Source: Kluyvera genomosp. 3
GTDB lineage: Bacteria; Pseudomonadota; Gammaproteobacteria; Enterobacterales; Enterobacteriaceae
Direction: 5' to 3'
Assembly: GCA_002211745.1 (NCBI GenBank)
Contig: CP022114.1
Span: 248,001-312,000, forward strand
Length of the DNA: 64,000 nucleotides
In this document: in pieces, positions 62,124 to 64,000 of the stretch
How positions within the stretch are numbered: position 1 is the first letter of the stretch
Layout of the letters: each line of letters begins with the position of its first letter
Notes under the pieces: generated by a model
The model's database searches: none
What the model was told of the DNA's origin: nothing
What the model saw: the letters and a program-made list of their open reading frames with translations, nothing else
Made by a program: the position numbers and the translations under genes

Positions 62124-64000
62124 TGAAAGCTGTTGTATTTGCCTATCACGACATGGGTTGCACCGGTATTCAGGCACTGCTGGATGCCGGATACGACATC
62201 GAGGCGATCTTCACTCACCCGGACAACGCGGGTGAGAATAACTTCTTCGGCTCCGTTGCCCGCCTGGCGGCTGAGCAGGGTATTACCGTTTACGCGCCGG
62301 AAGACGTCAACCACCCGCTGTGGGTGGAGCGCATCCGCGCGATGGCGCCGGAAGTGATTTTCTCCTTCTATTACCGCAACTTGCTCAGCGACGAGATCCT
62401 CAATCTGGCGCCGAAAGGGGCGTTCAACCTGCACGGCTCGCTGCTGCCGAAATACCGGGGGCGCGCGCCGCTGAACTGGGTGCTGGTGAACGGTGAGAAA
62501 GAGACCGGCGTGACGCTGCACCGTATGACCAACCGCGCGGACGCGGGGGATATTGTGGCCCAGCAGAGCGTGGCGATTGCTGACTCTGACGTGGCGCTGA
62601 CGCTGCACCGTAAGCTGTGCACGGCGTCCCAGACGCTGCTTGGCGATGCGCTGGCGAAAATTCGCAGCGGCCAGACCGACGAGCGTGTGCAGGATCATTC
62701 GCAGGCGACCTACGTCGGTCGTCGTACCCCGGAAGATGGCCGCCTGGAGTGGGAAAAACCGGCTCAGGCGCTGCATAACCTGGTGCGTGCGGTGAGCGAT
62801 CCGTGGCCGGGCGCGTTTGGCTATGTCGGCACCAACAAATTTATCGTCTGGAAATCTCGTGTGCGTACCGACATGGCTGCCGCGAAGCCGGGTACCGTAC
62901 TGTCCGTCGCGCCGCTGGTGGTTGCCTGCGGTGAAGGCGCGCTGGAAATCGTGACCGGTCAGAGCGCTAACGGCGTTTATATGCAGGGCGCTCAGCTGGC
63001 GCCGGCGCTGGGTTTGGTGGCGGGCGCGTTGCTCTCCAGCCGTCCGTTTGTGGCCGTTAAACGCCGCACCCGCGTGCTGATTCTGGGTGTGAACGGCTTT
63101 ATCGGTAACCACCTGACCGAACGCCTGCTGGCCGATGATAGCTACGAGATTTACGGCCTGGATATCGGCTCTGACGCCATCAGCCGCTTCCTCGACTGCC
63201 CGCGCTTCCACTTTGTGGAAGGCGATATCAGCATTCACTCTGAGTGGATCGAATACCATATCAAGAAATGCGACGTGGTACTGCCTCTGGTGGCGATTGC
63301 GACGCCTATCGAGTACACCCGTAACCCGCTGCGCGTGTTCGAGCTGGACTTCGAAGAGAACCTGAAGATCATCCGCGACTGCGTGAAGTACAACAAGCGT
63401 ATTATCTTCCCGTCCACCTCCGAAGTGTACGGCATGTGTACCGATGCCAACTTTGATGAAGATAACTCTAACCTGGTGGTCGGGCCGATCAACAAACAGC
63501 GCTGGATCTACTCGGTTTCCAAACAGCTTCTGGATCGCGTGATTTGGGCTTACGGTGATAAAACTGGCCTCAAGTTTACCCTGTTCCGTCCGTTTAACTG
63601 GATGGGGCCGCGTCTGGATAACCTCAACGCCGCGCGTATCGGCAGTTCCCGTGCTATCACCCAGTTGATCCTCAACCTGGTGGAAGGTTCGCCGATCAAA
63701 CTGATCGAAGGCGGCAAACAAAAACGCTGCTTCACCGACATCAGCGACGGTATTGAAGCGCTGTTCCGCATCATTGAGAACAAAGACGGCCGCTGCGATG
63801 GGCAGATTATCAACATTGGTAACCCGGATAACGAAGCGAGCATTAAAGAGCTGGCCGAAATGCTGCTCGACTGCTTTGAGCGTCATCCGCTGCGCGACCG
63901 CTTCCCGCCGTTTGCCGGCTTCCGTGAAGTGGAAAGTAGCGACTACTACGGTAAAGGTTATCAGGACGTTGAGCATCGTAAGCCGAGCATTCGCAATGCG
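62123..64000 (+). CDS. arnA: Bifunctional UDP-Ara4N formyltransferase / UDP-GlcA dehydrogenase ArnA (partial, cut by window end)
   Basis: 626 codons are present and open to the edge; E. coli ArnA has 660. The N-terminal formyltransferase (about 1-300) has the catalytic set [13 protein letters not shown] and [12 protein letters not shown]. The C-terminal SDR-type decarboxylase (from about 315) has [19 protein letters not shown] and [10 protein letters not shown]. It oxidises and decarboxylates UDP-glucuronate and formylates UDP-Ara4N for polymyxin resistance. The remaining arn genes should follow. Confidence 0.97.
   Translation, partial: MKAVVFAYHDMGCTGIQALLDAGYDIEAIFTHPDNAGENNFFGSVARLAAEQGITVYAPEDVNHPLWVERIRAMAPEVIFSFYYRNLLSDEILNLAPKGAFNLHGSLLPKYRGRAPLNWVLVNGEKETGVTLHRMTNRADAGDIVAQQSVAIADSDVALTLHRKLCTASQTLLGDALAKIRSGQTDERVQDHSQATYVGRRTPEDGRLEWEKPAQALHNLVRAVSDPWPGAFGYVGTNKFIVWKSRVRTDMAAAKPGTVLSVAPLVVACGEGALEIVTGQSANGVYMQGAQLAPALGLVAGALLSSRPFVAVKRRTRVLILGVNGFIGNHLTERLLADDSYEIYGLDIGSDAISRFLDCPRFHFVEGDISIHSEWIEYHIKKCDVVLPLVAIATPIEYTRNPLRVFELDFEENLKIIRDCVKYNKRIIFPSTSEVYGMCTDANFDEDNSNLVVGPINKQRWIYSVSKQLLDRVIWAYGDKTGLKFTLFRPFNWMGPRLDNLNAARIGSSRAITQLILNLVEGSPIKLIEGGKQKRCFTDISDGIEALFRIIENKDGRCDGQIINIGNPDNEASIKELAEMLLDCFERHPLRDRFPPFAGFREVESSDYYGKGYQDVEHRKPSIRNA

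Noticed and set aside
62120-63976. 618-codon open frame on the minus strand
   Set aside because: It lies entirely antisense to the recognisable arnA gene. High GC leaves the opposite strand open; its translation (Gln/His/Arg/Val rich) matches no family.

Overview
The window is chromosomal DNA from an enteric bacterium (Enterobacteriaceae, closest in gene content to the Klebsiella / Enterobacter / Kosakonia group). Evidence is the conserved order eptB-proK-dppABCDF-bcsGFE/bcsRQABZC-pdeK-dctA-yhjJ-kdgK-pdeH-yhjG-yhjE-yhjD-yhjC, then yhjB, gor-rlmJ-prlC-rsmJ, uspA-uspB-pitA-yhiN, and the Arn lipid A operon beside a padC gene. A textbook FliA (sigma-28) promoter before pdeH suggests a flagellated relative. 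The species cannot be fixed from sequence alone.

Layout. (1) 1-350: 3' end of eptB and tRNA-Pro(CGG). (2) 415-4085: accessory cassette of a LacI-type regulator, a cytoplasmic arylsulfotransferase-like protein and an NCS2 nucleobase permease, with a perfect 18-bp operator palindrome. (3) 4668-10348: dipeptide ABC transporter dppABCDF. (4) 10483-11256: two tandem, nearly identical units, each with a 30-residue hydrophobic peptide and its own terminator, at the locus where E. coli carries the ldrD/rdlD type I toxin-antitoxin. (5) 11276-25266: E. coli-type cellulose cluster, bcsEFG divergent from bcsRQABZC, followed by the c-di-GMP gene pdeK. (6) 27575-38427: dctA, yhjJ, kdgK, pdeH, yhjG, yhjE, yhjD, yhjC. 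(7) 38547-46557: accessory block with an SDR enzyme, yhjB, a lysozyme-fold gene lacking two expected catalytic residues, a GNAT, a HEPN-TM-ankyrin-like protein, a bestrophin channel with a small partner, and a LysR/MipA pair. (8) 46634-51927: gor, rlmJ, prlC, rsmJ. (9) 52047-53989: an NDH-2-like flavoprotein divergent from a Cys-containing Rrf2 regulator. (10) 54034-58145: uspA, uspB, pitA, yhiN. (11) 58151-64000: LysR/padC and arnBCA (arnA cut by the window edge) with a PmrA box.

Sequence quality. About half of the protein genes are broken by single missing bases. In nearly every case one base added to a short homopolymer run, mostly G or C read as three instead of four, restores the family sequence. 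Because this hits essential and housekeeping genes alike, I read it as systematic base-calling or assembly error and give full-length spans for the affected genes, noting each break. True pseudogenes cannot be told apart from errors here.

How the genes work together: cellulose synthesis (bcs) is activated by c-di-GMP through the BcsA PilZ domain, while pdeK and pdeH encode EAL proteins expected to lower c-di-GMP, pdeH under flagellar control. The dpp and dctA genes feed the cell peptides and C4-dicarboxylates, and arn modifies lipid A under PmrA. The best candidates for undescribed biology are the tandem small-peptide units in (4) and the HEPN membrane protein and its neighbours in (7).
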